Shown: positions 52,500 to 61,409, numbered from the stretch's first letter. The stretch is DNA of 64,000 nucleotides from Kitasatospora herbaricolor (GCF_030813695.1 NZ_JAUSVA010000002.1:124001-188000), one strand, 5' to 3'. Notes: generated from the sequence alone by a model not told the origin. Numbers and translations: made by a program.

Positions 52500-55421
52500 T
52501 CAGTCTGCTGTGACCCGCAGGGCGGCGAGGACGACGGAGCCGTCGGCGGAGGTCGCGAGGACCCGCCCGGAGCGGTGCCGGAGGGTCAGGGCGTCGCCGT
52601 GCCGGCGGATCCCGACCGCCGGCGGGTCGGCGTGCGGGAAGGCCACGGTGGCGGACGGCGCGGCGGCCGGGCCGCTGCCCGTGTGCACCAGGAGACCGGA
52701 GCCGTCGGCGTGCGGGACGGTCAGCGCCCAGTGGTCGCCGTCCACCGCCGGGCCGCCGGGGGCGACGCCCTCGACGGTCAGCTCGGGCGCCGGCCGACCG
52801 GCCTCGGTGGTCCGGCGGAGGGTGGTGGTCCGCGCCGGCTCCGCGCCCGGCCCGTCGGGGAGGGTGGCGATGAGCAGTCCGCCGGTGGCGAGCACCGCCG
52901 AGGCGACGGGGTCGGCCTCGGCGTCGTCCAGTCGGCGGCGGGAGCGCAGCTCCCAGCCGGGCAGGTCCCAGCGCCACAGCTCGGTGAGCGGCGAGCCGTC
53001 GGGCAGGGTCGAGACGACCACGGCCGCGCAGCCCCCGGCCGTGCGGGCGATCCGGCCCACCAGCTGCTGCCCGCCGCCCAGTTCGCGCCAGACCAGGCTC
53101 GGCCGGGGGGTCAGGGTGTCCAGCACCGAGATGCCCTCCTGGTCGGCGGTGATCAGGTGACGACCGTCGAAGGACGGCACGAAGTGCGCGGCCGGCAAGG
53201 TCGCCCAGGGCCGGACGGCGCGGGTGGCGAGGTCGAGCCGGGCGACCTCGCGCACCCGTCCGTAGCCGGCCACCAGGAGCGCGCTGCCACCGTGGTCGGC
53301 GAGCACCAGGCGGTCGGCCGGCACGTCCCAGCGGGCCCTGGTGCGTCCGTCCGCGGCGAGCAGCCGCACCCCGGCGTGCCCGCAGGCCACCAGCACCGAC
53401 CCCGACCCGAGCAGGGCGGCGTCCAGCACCGGCAGCGTGCCGGGCCGGTCCGGGGCGGTGTGGACGGGCGTGGTCCCGGCGGCGCGGGCGCGCGCCCGGG
53501 GCCGGGGCAGGTCGGCGACGGCCAGCGGGTCGGCGCGACGGCTGAGCCGGTCGAACAGGACGGTGTCGCTCCGGCCGCCCGGGTTGTCGCCGAAGCCGCC
53601 GTCCCGCACGGCGGCCCGGGCGGCCGCGGTGGCGAGTTCGCGGTCGGTGGCCGGGTCGGCGGCCGGCAGGTCGGCGAGGGCCATGGACAGCGCGGAGCGT
53701 CCGGTGTGCCGCCCGTCCCCCTCACCGGCCAGCAGCGCGAGGGCGAGCCCCTTGGTCGACTCCCCCGCACCGAGCGCCAGCAGGTGGGGCAGCGCCCGGC
53801 CCCGGGCCGGGCCGCCGAGGGCCACCGCGTCGCGCAGGTCGGCGGCGACCGTGGGGCGCAGGGCCTCGTCGGGCCAGACCGCCTCGACGGCGCCCAGCCG
53901 GTCCCCAGCCTCCCGGCAGTGCCGCGCCCAGGCTAGCCGCAGGTCGCGGGCCTCCTGCGGGTGGCCGGCGGTGAGCCGGTCGACGGCGGCGGCGAAGGCT
54001 CCCCGGCGGTGCGCCGTCCGGATCGCGCGCTCGTGCTCGCCGGCCCGCCACCAGAGCCGGACCACCAGGTCGGCGGCCAGCTCGCGGCCCTCGGCGAGTT
54101 CGGCGGCCTGCGCGGTGCGGCCGTGCCGGTCCAGCAGGGCGACCGCCTCGGCCGGCTCGTTCAGCAGGTCGGCGAGGACGAACGCCGCCTCGTCGACCCG
54201 GCCTTCGCGTTCCAGGGACTCGGCGGCGCCGCGGTAGAGGGCGGACAGGTGCTGGTGGACGGTGGGGGCGGACAGCGGCGAGGCGCCGCCCGGGCCGGCT
54301 GCCCCGGGGGTGGCACGCAGCTCCCCCGCGTAGCGGCGCGGGAGGGTGAGCGAGAGCCAGGGCCGCTGGGTGCCGGGGGTGTCCCCGGCGACCCGGACGG
54401 CGTCGCGCAGGGCGTCCTCCCAGCGGCGCTGCTCGAAGGCGCGGGTGAGTTCGCGCAGGTAGCGGGCGTGCCGGCCGGCCACCAGCCGCCCGGCCGGGCT
54501 GCGCATGGTCAGGCGGGCCAGCAGGTCCGCCAGCGGCGGGCGACGCCACCGGCGCCCGGCGGCCGGGGCCGGCCGGCCGGCCGCCCCGGGAGTGCGGGCG
54601 GCGCCGGTGGCGCCCGCGGTGCCGGCGGTGCCGGCGGCGCGACGGCGGGCGGCGGACAGCCCGACGGCGATCGCCACGACCAGCACGAGCGGGTTCGGGC
54701 CGTGGTCGCCGAGCAGCCGCAGGAGCCAGAGCAGCCGCAGGAGCCAGAGCAGCCCCAGCAGCCCGGCCAGGCCGAGCAGCAGGGCGGCCGCCGGCCGGAG
54801 GGCCGTGAGGCCGCGTGCGGCCTGCCGGGACAGCGCCGCGAAGCCGCCCGGCCACCGGGAGGACCACCGGCGGCCCGCTCCGTCAGGGGCGTCCTCGGTG
54901 AGCCGGTGGGCCCGCTCGCTGCGGGGGCCGATGCCGGCCGCCGTTCTCAGGTCGGGCCGCGGGCGGGGCGGCAGGGCCTCCAGGACGGCTTCGGCCGTGC
55001 CGCCGTCGGCGGGGCCGAGCGGCCGCGGGCGGTGCAGGGTGAGGCCGGTCAGGTCGAGCCAGCCGGCCGGGTCCAGCAGGGCCAGGCCGGAGATGCGGTG
55101 GGTGAGCGTCCGCCCGCCCACCGGGTGCACCAGGTGGCCGGGCTCGGCCGGGGAACCGTCGGCGAGGTGGGCGCCGAAAGCGAGCAGGGCGCCGTTTCCC
55201 GCGCGCCGCAGCGGCAGCCCCGGGGCCCGGTCGGCCCTGGCCACCACCGGCTCGGCCAGTACCAGCAGCCAGCGGCCGTCGGGGAGTTCACGCAGCTCGG
55301 CGCCGTCCCGCCAGTGCGCCAGGACCCGCTCGGCGGCCTCGGCCGCGCCGATCACGGGAACGTCGAGGACGAAGCCGGCGGCCGGGGTGGTGCCGGACGC
55401 CGGAGCTGGGGTGGCGTTCAA
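52500..55421 (-). CDS. bpX6-like membrane-anchored propeller protein of a MoxR-vWA-beta-propeller ternary system
   Basis: A 973-residue protein. The N-terminal domain (about 15-130; FVLDVPVIGAAEAAERVLAH, ELPDGRWLLVLAEPVV) fits the bpX6 domain of MoxR-vWA-propeller systems. Two hydrophobic segments (about 212-258) follow, the first Leu/Trp-rich with two exact 18-bp DNA repeats (54714-54749) coding LWLLRL-like units. An alpha-helical middle (about 300-640) with an RHARYLRELTRAFEQRRWED start and Ala/Arg repeats leads to a C-terminal propeller-like region (HAGVRLLAADGRTRARWDVP, GRHLITADQEGISVLDTLTP). TTG 55421 was chosen: GGGAG is six bases upstream and TTGA overlaps the previous stop. Confidence 0.75.
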   Translation of the reverse strand: MNATPAPASGTTPAAGFVLDVPVIGAAEAAERVLAHWRDGAELRELPDGRWLLVLAEPVVARADRAPGLPLRRAGNGALLAFGAHLADGSPAEPGHLVHPVGGRTLTHRISGLALLDPAGWLDLTGLTLHRPRPLGPADGGTAEAVLEALPPRPRPDLRTAAGIGPRSERAHRLTEDAPDGAGRRWSSRWPGGFAALSRQAARGLTALRPAAALLLGLAGLLGLLWLLRLLWLLRLLGDHGPNPLVLVVAIAVGLSAARRRAAGTAGTAGATGAARTPGAAGRPAPAAGRRWRRPPLADLLARLTMRSPAGRLVAGRHARYLRELTRAFEQRRWEDALRDAVRVAGDTPGTQRPWLSLTLPRRYAGELRATPGAAGPGGASPLSAPTVHQHLSALYRGAAESLEREGRVDEAAFVLADLLNEPAEAVALLDRHGRTAQAAELAEGRELAADLVVRLWWRAGEHERAIRTAHRRGAFAAAVDRLTAGHPQEARDLRLAWARHCREAGDRLGAVEAVWPDEALRPTVAADLRDAVALGGPARGRALPHLLALGAGESTKGLALALLAGEGDGRHTGRSALSMALADLPAADPATDRELATAAARAAVRDGGFGDNPGGRSDTVLFDRLSRRADPLAVADLPRPRARARAAGTTPVHTAPDRPGTLPVLDAALLGSGSVLVACGHAGVRLLAADGRTRARWDVPADRLVLADHGGSALLVAGYGRVREVARLDLATRAVRPWATLPAAHFVPSFDGRHLITADQEGISVLDTLTPRPSLVWRELGGGQQLVGRIARTAGGCAAVVVSTLPDGSPLTELWRWDLPGWELRSRRRLDDAEADPVASAVLATGGLLIATLPDGPGAEPARTTTLRRTTEAGRPAPELTVEGVAPGGPAVDGDHWALTVPHADGSGLLVHTGSGPAAAPSATVAFPHADPPAVGIRRHGDALTLRHRSGRVLATSADGSVVLAALRVTAD
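54714..54749 (-). repeat. Two exact 18-bp repeats inside the bpX6-like gene's membrane segment
   Basis: CAGCCGCAGGAGCCAGAG occurs twice in tandem. On the coding strand it encodes repeated Leu-Trp-Leu-Leu-Arg-Leu units, so membrane-segment length could vary by six residues between strains. Confidence 0.85.
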
Positions 55422-57115
55422 TCGTCGCTCCCGATGAGGTGGTGGATCCGGCCGGTGTGCGCGTCGCCGATCACGATCCGGCCCGGCCGGGTCTCGGCGG
55501 CGATCAACGGCAGGCTCGGGTGGACGGCCGGCGGGGTGGGGCCGCCGGAGAAGCGGCTCAGGGTGCGGACCCCGTCGGCGCGGACGGCACGCACCAGGCG
55601 GCCGGCGCGGGTGCAGGTGATCAGGCTCGGCGTGCCGCCGTGGTGGACCAGGCCGATCACGTCGGCGTTCTCCCGGAAGGAGAGGCCCGTAGGTGTACCC
55701 GTGCCGGTCCGCAGCTGCCAGGTCCTGCCGTCCTGCGACCAGCCGACGGTGGCGCCGCTGTGCACGAGATGGCGGGCGCCGGCCGCCTCGGGCGGCAGCG
55801 GCCCGCTGAAGAGGCGGGGCTCGCGGAAGCGGTCGAAGGGGAGCCGCTCCTCGGCCCCCTGGGCGCTCTCCCCGTCGTCGGTGACGGCGCCGTCGGGCGC
55901 GATCCGCCACCAGCGTCCGGCCAGCGGGAGCAGCAGGTCGTCACCGCCGCGCAGCAGCGGCAGGACGGGCCGGGTGAGCAGGGCGGCCGGCAGCCCCCGG
56001 TCGACGCCGAAGGCGCTCAGGTCCGCGGTGAAGCCGCCCGGCTCGCCGCCGCGTCCGCCGAGCCGGCGGCCGCTCACGTAGGGGGCGAGGCGGTCGCCGT
56101 CGGCGTAGAGGGCGATCAGTCGCCGGCCGATCCGCCCGGCGGCGATCACCGGGCCGGGCAGCCGGTGGCGCCGGGCCCGGACCGCGGTGACGTGGGAGTT
56201 GTCGCCGCCGGGCAGGTTGACGGCGAGCAGGGTGGTCGGGCGCGGGCCGCGGGCGAGCAGGGTGCGGGCGTCGCCGGTGAAGGCGGGCAGGGCTCCCCGG
56301 GGGACGTCGGCGGGCAGCTCGGCCACGGTCGGTGCGGCCGCCCGGCGGAACTCCGCGCCGCGCAGTGCCCGTACCGCGATCCCCGCCGCGGGCAGCGGCA
56401 GTTCGGTGCCGGCGCCGTCGAGGCGCACGGTGACGTGGGTGGCACCGGCGGCGGACCAGCGGCTCGGCTCGCCGGTGAGCACCCGGGCGCGGGCCGGGAG
56501 CAGTCCGGCCAGCCGGGGGGAGGTCAGCAGCCACACCCGGTCGTCGGCGTCGAGGCTCTGCTGCGCCCGCCGCACGTCCTCGGGGGTGGGGTCGGCCGGG
56601 CGGCGGGCCTCCAGCCAGGCCGGCAGCAGCTCCGCGAGGTCACCGGTGAGCCACCGGCCGGCCGGGTCGCCGAGCACGCCGACGACCAGTTCGGTGCCGC
56701 GGGCCGCCGCCCGGCGGTGCAGGACGAGCAGCGCGGCGAGCTGGACCAGCCGCCCGGCGCCGGCCTGGAGGGGGCCGGTGTCGACCAGCGCGACGACCCG
56801 GCCGCGGGCCGCCGGAGTTCGGAACTCGGTTGCGAAATACAGCAGTTCACCGTCGACCAGGCGGCGCAGGAACTCGTCCGGGTAGGTGTCGGCGAGCAGC
56901 CACTCGGCGGGCAGCAGCTGGTCCGGGCGGCCGGTGCGGGCGAGGCCGCCGAGGCCCTCCGGTTCGCCGAGGCCGTCGGTCAGCGGCTCGTGCTCGCCGA
57001 CCAGGGCGTCCAGCCGGCGCAGCAACGGGCCCAGGGCGGTGGCGAGTTCGGGGGTGAGCGGGGCGAGAGTGGCGGCCCAGGGGGCGAGGGCGGCGGGCAG
57101 ACGGGCGGTCGTCAT
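55418..57115 (-). CDS. vWA-like protein with propeller-like C-terminus, ternary system
   Basis: A 565-residue protein. A helical N-terminus (ALGPLLRRLDALVGEHEPLT, DEFLRRLVDGELLYFATEF) precedes a vWA-like Rossmann domain: GRVVALVDTGPLQAGAGRL at about 105-125, GTELVVGVLGD and DDRVWLLTSPRLAGLLPA. The MIDAS DxSxS is replaced by DTGPL, as is common in ternary-system vWA proteins. The C-terminal half (about 330-565) has blade-like strands (VIAAGRIGRRLIALYADGDR, RHLVHSGATVGWSQDGRTWQ, LIAAETRPGRIVIGDAHTGR). ATG 57115 overlaps the upstream stop (ATGA) and its own stop overlaps the next start (TTGA). Confidence 0.75.
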   Translation of the reverse strand: MTTARLPAALAPWAATLAPLTPELATALGPLLRRLDALVGEHEPLTDGLGEPEGLGGLARTGRPDQLLPAEWLLADTYPDEFLRRLVDGELLYFATEFRTPAARGRVVALVDTGPLQAGAGRLVQLAALLVLHRRAAARGTELVVGVLGDPAGRWLTGDLAELLPAWLEARRPADPTPEDVRRAQQSLDADDRVWLLTSPRLAGLLPARARVLTGEPSRWSAAGATHVTVRLDGAGTELPLPAAGIAVRALRGAEFRRAAAPTVAELPADVPRGALPAFTGDARTLLARGPRPTTLLAVNLPGGDNSHVTAVRARRHRLPGPVIAAGRIGRRLIALYADGDRLAPYVSGRRLGGRGGEPGGFTADLSAFGVDRGLPAALLTRPVLPLLRGGDDLLLPLAGRWWRIAPDGAVTDDGESAQGAEERLPFDRFREPRLFSGPLPPEAAGARHLVHSGATVGWSQDGRTWQLRTGTGTPTGLSFRENADVIGLVHHGGTPSLITCTRAGRLVRAVRADGVRTLSRFSGGPTPPAVHPSLPLIAAETRPGRIVIGDAHTGRIHHLIGSDD

Positions 57116-57735
57116 CGGGCGGCGCTCCCGGTGTACGGCTCCAGGGCGGCCGCCGTGGCGGGTGGTGGCGGGTCGGCGACCAGGGCGTGGCCGGGGACCA
57201 GGACGCAGAGTTGGCCGTCCGCGGCCCCGAGGGCGCGGCGCCAGAGTGCCGGGGCGGGCCCCGGGCGGGCGGTGGTCGGGACCAGCAGACCGGCGTCGAG
57301 GCCGAGGTAGCGGGCGCCGTCGGCCCACGGCAGGTCGCCCTCGGCCCCCAGCACCAGCAGCAGTCGGGGGGCCGAGGGCAGGGCGCGACGGCCGTCCGGG
57401 AACGCCGTGGCGTCGGCGGGCGGCTCGACCGGGCCGGGGCCCCGAACGGCACCGGGCACCCCGGAGGCGGCGAGCACCGGAACGGCGCCCGGCGGCTCGA
57501 CGGCATCGGGCGGCTCGACGGAATCGGGCATGGGGCCGTCGTCGGTGAGGACGGCGAGCCGGGCGCCGCCGAGCAGCCGGTCCCGGGTGGCGGCGGCCAG
57601 CGCGGGCACGGTGTCGCCCACCGCCAGCACGGCGGTGGCCGACAACGGCGGCTCACGGCGCTCCCAGCGCAACGCGAAGGACGGCGGCCCGGGCGGTGGG
57701 CCGGGCCGCGGGCCGGGCGGGTTCAGGACGTTCAC
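57112..57735 (-). CDS. bpX5-like small protein of the ternary system
   Basis: A 207-residue protein. It opens with a Pro-rich stretch (LNPPGPRPGPPPGPPSFALR) and has alternating strands (ATAVLAVGDTVPALAAATRD, RLLLVLGAEGDLPWADGARY, LGLDAGLLVPTTARPGP, LCVLVPGHALVAD). Position between MoxR and the vWA gene, and size, fit the bpX5-type domain described for these systems; direct family motifs are weak. GTG 57735 overlaps the MoxR stop (GTGA) and its stop overlaps the vWA start (ATGA). Confidence 0.6.
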   Translation of the reverse strand: MNVLNPPGPRPGPPPGPPSFALRWERREPPLSATAVLAVGDTVPALAAATRDRLLGGARLAVLTDDGPMPDSVEPPDAVEPPGAVPVLAASGVPGAVRGPGPVEPPADATAFPDGRRALPSAPRLLLVLGAEGDLPWADGARYLGLDAGLLVPTTARPGPAPALWRRALGAADGQLCVLVPGHALVADPPPPATAAALEPYTGSAAR

Positions 57736-58943
57736 GAGGGCGCGACCGCCGCGACCAGCTCGGCGCGTATGCCGGCCAGCGCGGCCGGCAGGTCGGCCGG
57801 GTCGAAGCCGGCGTCGATCTCCCGCAGGGCCGCCTCCAGCCGCAGCCGTGAGTCGCGCCCGGCGGGGAGGCCGCGGTGATCGGCCAGCAGGGCGGTACCG
57901 GTGCGGGCGATCCGTTCGGCCCGGGCGGCGGTGCTGCGGGAGAGCTCCTCCGCCGCGTGCGCCAGGCTGCGGTTGGCGGCCTTCTCGATCAGGTCGGCCA
58001 GGGTGTCCCGGGCCAGCGCCTGGGTGTCGGCGGTCGGGGCGATCAGCGGTAGCACCCACAGGTCGCGCGCGGAGGCGGTGCTACGGCCGTCCAGTACGGC
58101 GGCGGCGGCCACCAGGTTCTGCGAGCGCACCGCCCGCCGGTCGCTGACCGGCACGCCGGCCCCGCGCAGCCGGCGCAGCGCGGCCGCGACCAGCGGGGTC
58201 ACCTCGTCCAGGTCGCAGGTCCGGGCGGCGGCCGCCAGCCGGTCCACGGCGGCGAGCAGGCCGGCCGGGCCGGCCGGGCGGTCGGGGCCGGCCTGGGTCG
58301 GCGCGGGACGCCGGCCCTCCTCCAGCAGTTCCTCCAGCCTGGCGTCGGCGACCGGCTCCACGAACACGCGGGCCAGGAAGCGGTCGGCGAAGGCGGCCAG
58401 GGCGGGGTCGTCCGGCAGGTGGTTGGCAGCGCCGACGCAGACCCGCAGCGGGCTGGCCAGCACCGTCCGGCCGCGGCGGAAGACCCGCTCGTTGAGCAGG
58501 CCGAGCAGCGTGTTGAGCACCGCCGTCGATCCGAGGAACACCTCGTCCAGGAAGGCGACGTCGGCCTCGGGGAGCATCCCGGCGGTCTCGAACTCGACTC
58601 GCCCTTCCCGTAGTTGACGCAGGTCCACCGGGCCGAACAGCTCGTTCGGCTCGGTGAACCGGCCGAGCAGGTACTCGAAGTAGCGGCCGTCGAACTGCGC
58701 GGCGACCCGGCGCACCGCCTCGGACTTGGCGGTGCCGGGCGGCCCGACGACCAGCAGGTGCTCCCCGGCGACCGCGCAGAGCGTGACCACCTCGGCGACG
58801 CTCTCACGGTCGGTGATGCCCCGCCCGGCGGCGGCCACGGCGGCGGCGACCAGCTCGGCGTCCCCGGCGGGACTCGTCGGGGACGCCGGGCCGGTCGCGG
58901 CGGGGTCGGTGGTCGGGTGCGTGCTGGTCTCGGTCACGAGCAC
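57732..58943 (-). CDS. MoxR-type AAA+ ATPase of the ternary system
   Basis: A 403-residue ATPase. Walker A GPPGTAKS (67-74), Walker B VAFLDEVF (129-136), and the MoxR/RavA features YFEYLLGRFTEPNELFGPVD, STAVLNTLLGLLNERVFRRG and ANHLPDDPALAAFADRFLAR with the arginine-finger region. MoxR proteins remodel partners together with vWA proteins. It is the first gene of the four-gene overlapping set. Start at GTG 58943 or GTG 58937; no strong Shine-Dalgarno is visible and a large hairpin begins seven bases upstream. The C-terminal 150 residues form the helical lid (PLIAPTADTQALARDTLADL). Confidence 0.92.
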   Translation of the reverse strand: MLVTETSTHPTTDPAATGPASPTSPAGDAELVAAAVAAAGRGITDRESVAEVVTLCAVAGEHLLVVGPPGTAKSEAVRRVAAQFDGRYFEYLLGRFTEPNELFGPVDLRQLREGRVEFETAGMLPEADVAFLDEVFLGSTAVLNTLLGLLNERVFRRGRTVLASPLRVCVGAANHLPDDPALAAFADRFLARVFVEPVADARLEELLEEGRRPAPTQAGPDRPAGPAGLLAAVDRLAAAARTCDLDEVTPLVAAALRRLRGAGVPVSDRRAVRSQNLVAAAAVLDGRSTASARDLWVLPLIAPTADTQALARDTLADLIEKAANRSLAHAAEELSRSTAARAERIARTGTALLADHRGLPAGRDSRLRLEAALREIDAGFDPADLPAALAGIRAELVAAVAPS

Positions 58944-58949
58944 CGGAGT

Positions 58950-59007
58950 CTACGGCGGCCGCACCGCCGCCCACCAGCGGGTTTCGGCGGCGGTGCGGCC
59001 GCCGTAG
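58950..59007 (-). promoter_or_regulatory. 22-bp perfect hairpin immediately upstream of the ternary-system operon
   Basis: Arms 58950-58971 and 58986-59007 pair perfectly around a 14-nt loop (CACCAGCGGGTTTC on the plus strand). On the minus strand it ends seven bases before GTG 58943. It could terminate read-through from SulP, or occlude the MoxR ribosome site if the operon is transcribed from further up. Confidence 0.75.
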
Positions 59008-59240
59008 CGGGAGGATCACCGCCCGGCCGGCGACCAGCCCCGCGGGCGGCCGCTCGTACGCGAGCGGCGCCTCGCCGATCCCGTCGGTCTCGACCTGGAC
59101 CTCCACGGCGCCGACCCTGGCGAGTCCGGCACCTCGATCGGTTCGGCGCGGGTCCCCCGGGACGGGGCGGCCAACGAGACCTCGTGGGGCAGGGCACCGA
59201 ACCCGACCGGGAGGGCGCCGCCGGTCAGCTCGCCGGGCCT
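59008..59240 (-). pseudogene. Frameshifted scrap of an unidentified gene
   Basis: The minus strand reads LTGGALPVGFGALPHEVSLA, then after a frameshift near 59115 VGAVEVQVETDGIGEAPLAY and AGLVAGRAVILPLRR. There is no start codon or known family. The operon's promoter may lie within it. Confidence 0.3.
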
Positions 59241-59254
59241 GCGCCGCCGGGCCG

Positions 59255-60763
59255 TCAGACGCCGGCCGGGACGCGGACGACGACCGCCTCCCCCGTCCGG
59301 CTGTGGCGCTCCTCCCAGGTCTCCAACGCGCTCCGGCTGGCGTGGTCGAGATGGCGCAGGCCGGTCAGGTCCAGCTGGACGGTCCGGCCGGTGGGCAACT
59401 TCTCCAGCGCGTCCAGCAGCCGGGGCAGGCGCAGGAAGGTGGCGTTGCCGGCCAGCGTCACCCGGACCGTCCCGTCCGCGCGCTCGTCGACGTCCACCTG
59501 GAGGTGCGAGGTGTCCCAGGCGCTCTTCAGCACGGAGAGCAGCAGGCCGAGCAGCACGCCCTCGAAGAGGTTGGTCACGACCACGGCGACCGCGGTGACC
59601 ACCAGGATCAGGGCCTCGCCGCGATGCTCCCGCCAGAGCGGGACGAGCGCCCTGGCCGGCACCAGCTTGGCCCCGGCGTGCACCAGGACGCCGGCCAGCG
59701 CGGCGAGCGGGATGACCGAGAGGACGGCGGGGAAGAAGGCGGCGAACAGCAGCAGCCAGAGGCCGTGCAGCACGCGGGAGGCCTTGGTCCGCGCCCCGGC
59801 CTGGACGTTGGCCGCGCTGCGGACGATGACGGCGGTCATCGGGAGGGCGCCGAGCACGCCGCAGACGGTGTTGCCGACGCCCTGGGCGATCAGCTCCCGG
59901 TCGTAGTGGGTGCGCGGGCCGTCGTGCAGGCGGTCCACCGCCGCGGCGCTGAACAGGCTCTCGGCGGACGCGATCAGGGCGAAGGCGAGCACCGTGCCGA
60001 GGACGGCGCCCTCGCCGAGCGCCGCGAGGTCCGCGCCGCCGGGCAGGTCGACCACCCCGGCCAGGCCGGCGACCTGGACCTTGCCGACGGAGAGGTCGAG
60101 CAGCGCGGTGACGGCGGTGGCCGCGGCGACGGCGGCGAGCGGCCCGGGGACGATCCGGGCCCGGGCGGGCAGCCGGGGCCAGAGCACCAGGACGGCGACG
60201 GTGCCGATGCCGACCGCGGCGGCGGTGAGCGCCCGCGGTGAGGCCGCGCTGTCGGCGAGCAGGCCGGGTAAGCCGGCGAGCTTGCCGAGTCCGCTGCCGG
60301 GCGCCTTGGCGTCGGCCAGCGCGTAGAGCTGGCCGGAGATCAGCACCAGCCCGATCCCCGCCAGCATGCCCTGGACCACCGACACCGAGATGGCGCGGAA
60401 CAGCCGCCCCAGCCGAAGGGCGCCCATGGCGAGCTGGAGCAGCCCGGCGGCGGCGGTGATCACGCCGAGGGTGGCGAGCCCGTGCTCCTGGACGGCGGCG
60501 AACACCAGGACGGTGAGCCCCGCGGCCGGTCCGGACACCTGGAGGCTGCTGCCCGGCAGCAGCCCGGTGAGCAGCCCGCCGACGATGCCGGTGAGCAGGC
60601 CGAGTTCGGCCGGGACGCCGGAGGCGACGGCGACCCCGACACAGAGCGGCAGCGCGACCAGGAAGACGACGAGCGAGGCGGGGAGATCGGCTCGCAGGGC
60701 GGCGAACCGGTGTGCGCCGGGCGAGCGGCCGGCGGCGGGCCGCAGGGCTGGACGACGGGTCAT
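59255..60763 (-). CDS. SulP-family anion (probably bicarbonate) transporter with STAS domain
   Basis: A 502-residue membrane transporter with 10-12 helices. SulP signatures are LVVFLVALPLCVGVAVASGV, LLPGSSLQVSGPAAGLTVLV, ALIASAESLFSAAAVDRL and GALPMTAVIVRSAANVQAGA. The C-terminal STAS domain (about 415-502; LLDALEKLPTGRTVQLDLTG, LDHASRSALETWEERH) is cytoplasmic. ATG 60763 follows GAGGA by five bases. The adjoining beta-carbonic anhydrase suggests bicarbonate rather than sulfate as substrate (BicA-like pairing). Confidence 0.9.
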   Translation of the reverse strand: MTRRPALRPAAGRSPGAHRFAALRADLPASLVVFLVALPLCVGVAVASGVPAELGLLTGIVGGLLTGLLPGSSLQVSGPAAGLTVLVFAAVQEHGLATLGVITAAAGLLQLAMGALRLGRLFRAISVSVVQGMLAGIGLVLISGQLYALADAKAPGSGLGKLAGLPGLLADSAASPRALTAAAVGIGTVAVLVLWPRLPARARIVPGPLAAVAAATAVTALLDLSVGKVQVAGLAGVVDLPGGADLAALGEGAVLGTVLAFALIASAESLFSAAAVDRLHDGPRTHYDRELIAQGVGNTVCGVLGALPMTAVIVRSAANVQAGARTKASRVLHGLWLLLFAAFFPAVLSVIPLAALAGVLVHAGAKLVPARALVPLWREHRGEALILVVTAVAVVVTNLFEGVLLGLLLSVLKSAWDTSHLQVDVDERADGTVRVTLAGNATFLRLPRLLDALEKLPTGRTVQLDLTGLRHLDHASRSALETWEERHSRTGEAVVVRVPAGV

Positions 60764-60806
60764 CGGGTCCTCGGTTCGGTGGTGCGGACGGAGGGCAGGG
60801 GCCGGG

Positions 60807-61409
60807 TCACAGCGGGAGGAAGAGCCCGGAGTCGGCCCGGTGCGCGAGCACCAGCCCGGTGTGGACCTCGTAGAACCAGCCGTGCAGCCGGACCCGGCCG
60901 TCGAGCAGCCGCCCCGCGATGCCCGGATAGCCGCGCAACTGGTCCAGCTGGGCGAGGACGTGGCGTTGCACCGGACCGGCCACGGTCGGGTCGAAGACGT
61001 CCGTCCCGTCGGCCAGCAGCGTGCCGCGGTCGGCGTTGCGCAGCCAGGACCGGACGGCGGGCGTCACGCTGAGGTCCTCGCCGCGGACCACCGCGCCGAC
61101 CGCCCCGCAGTGCGAGTGGCCGCACACCACGACGTCCCGCACGCCGAGGACTTCGACGGCGTACTCGATGGTGGCGGTCTCGCCGGCGGCGCTGTCGGCG
61201 CGGTAGGGCGGGACGATGTTGCCGGCGGTGCGCAGTTCGAACAGGTCGCCGGGGTCGGCCCCGGTGATCAGGGCGGGCACCACCCGCGAGTCCGAGCAGG
61301 TGATGAAGAGCGCTTGCGGCGACTGGCCGGTGGCGAGGCCGTCGAGTTCGCGGCCGGACCGGCCGGCGCGCTGCGGGAAGGCACGGGCGCGGTCGATCAG
61401 CGGTTCCAT
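60807..61409 (-). CDS. Beta-class carbonic anhydrase
   Basis: A 200-residue enzyme interconverting CO2 and bicarbonate. Zinc ligands are Cys38 (ITCSDSR, with the paired Asp40-Arg42), His98 and Cys101 (VVVCGHSHCGAVGA). LRTAGNIVPPYRADSAAGET and LHGWFYEVHTGLVLAH are also typical. ATG 61409 has GGAGG some 11 bases upstream. It lies 43 bp before the SulP gene on the same strand, and together they form a CO2/bicarbonate supply operon. Confidence 0.93.
   Translation of the reverse strand: MEPLIDRARAFPQRAGRSGRELDGLATGQSPQALFITCSDSRVVPALITGADPGDLFELRTAGNIVPPYRADSAAGETATIEYAVEVLGVRDVVVCGHSHCGAVGAVVRGEDLSVTPAVRSWLRNADRGTLLADGTDVFDPTVAGPVQRHVLAQLDQLRGYPGIAGRLLDGRVRLHGWFYEVHTGLVLAHRADSGLFLPL

Noticed and set aside
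59303..60241. Plus-strand 312-codon frame opposite SulP
   Set aside because: Gln/Gly/Asp-rich antisense translation of a clear membrane transporter.
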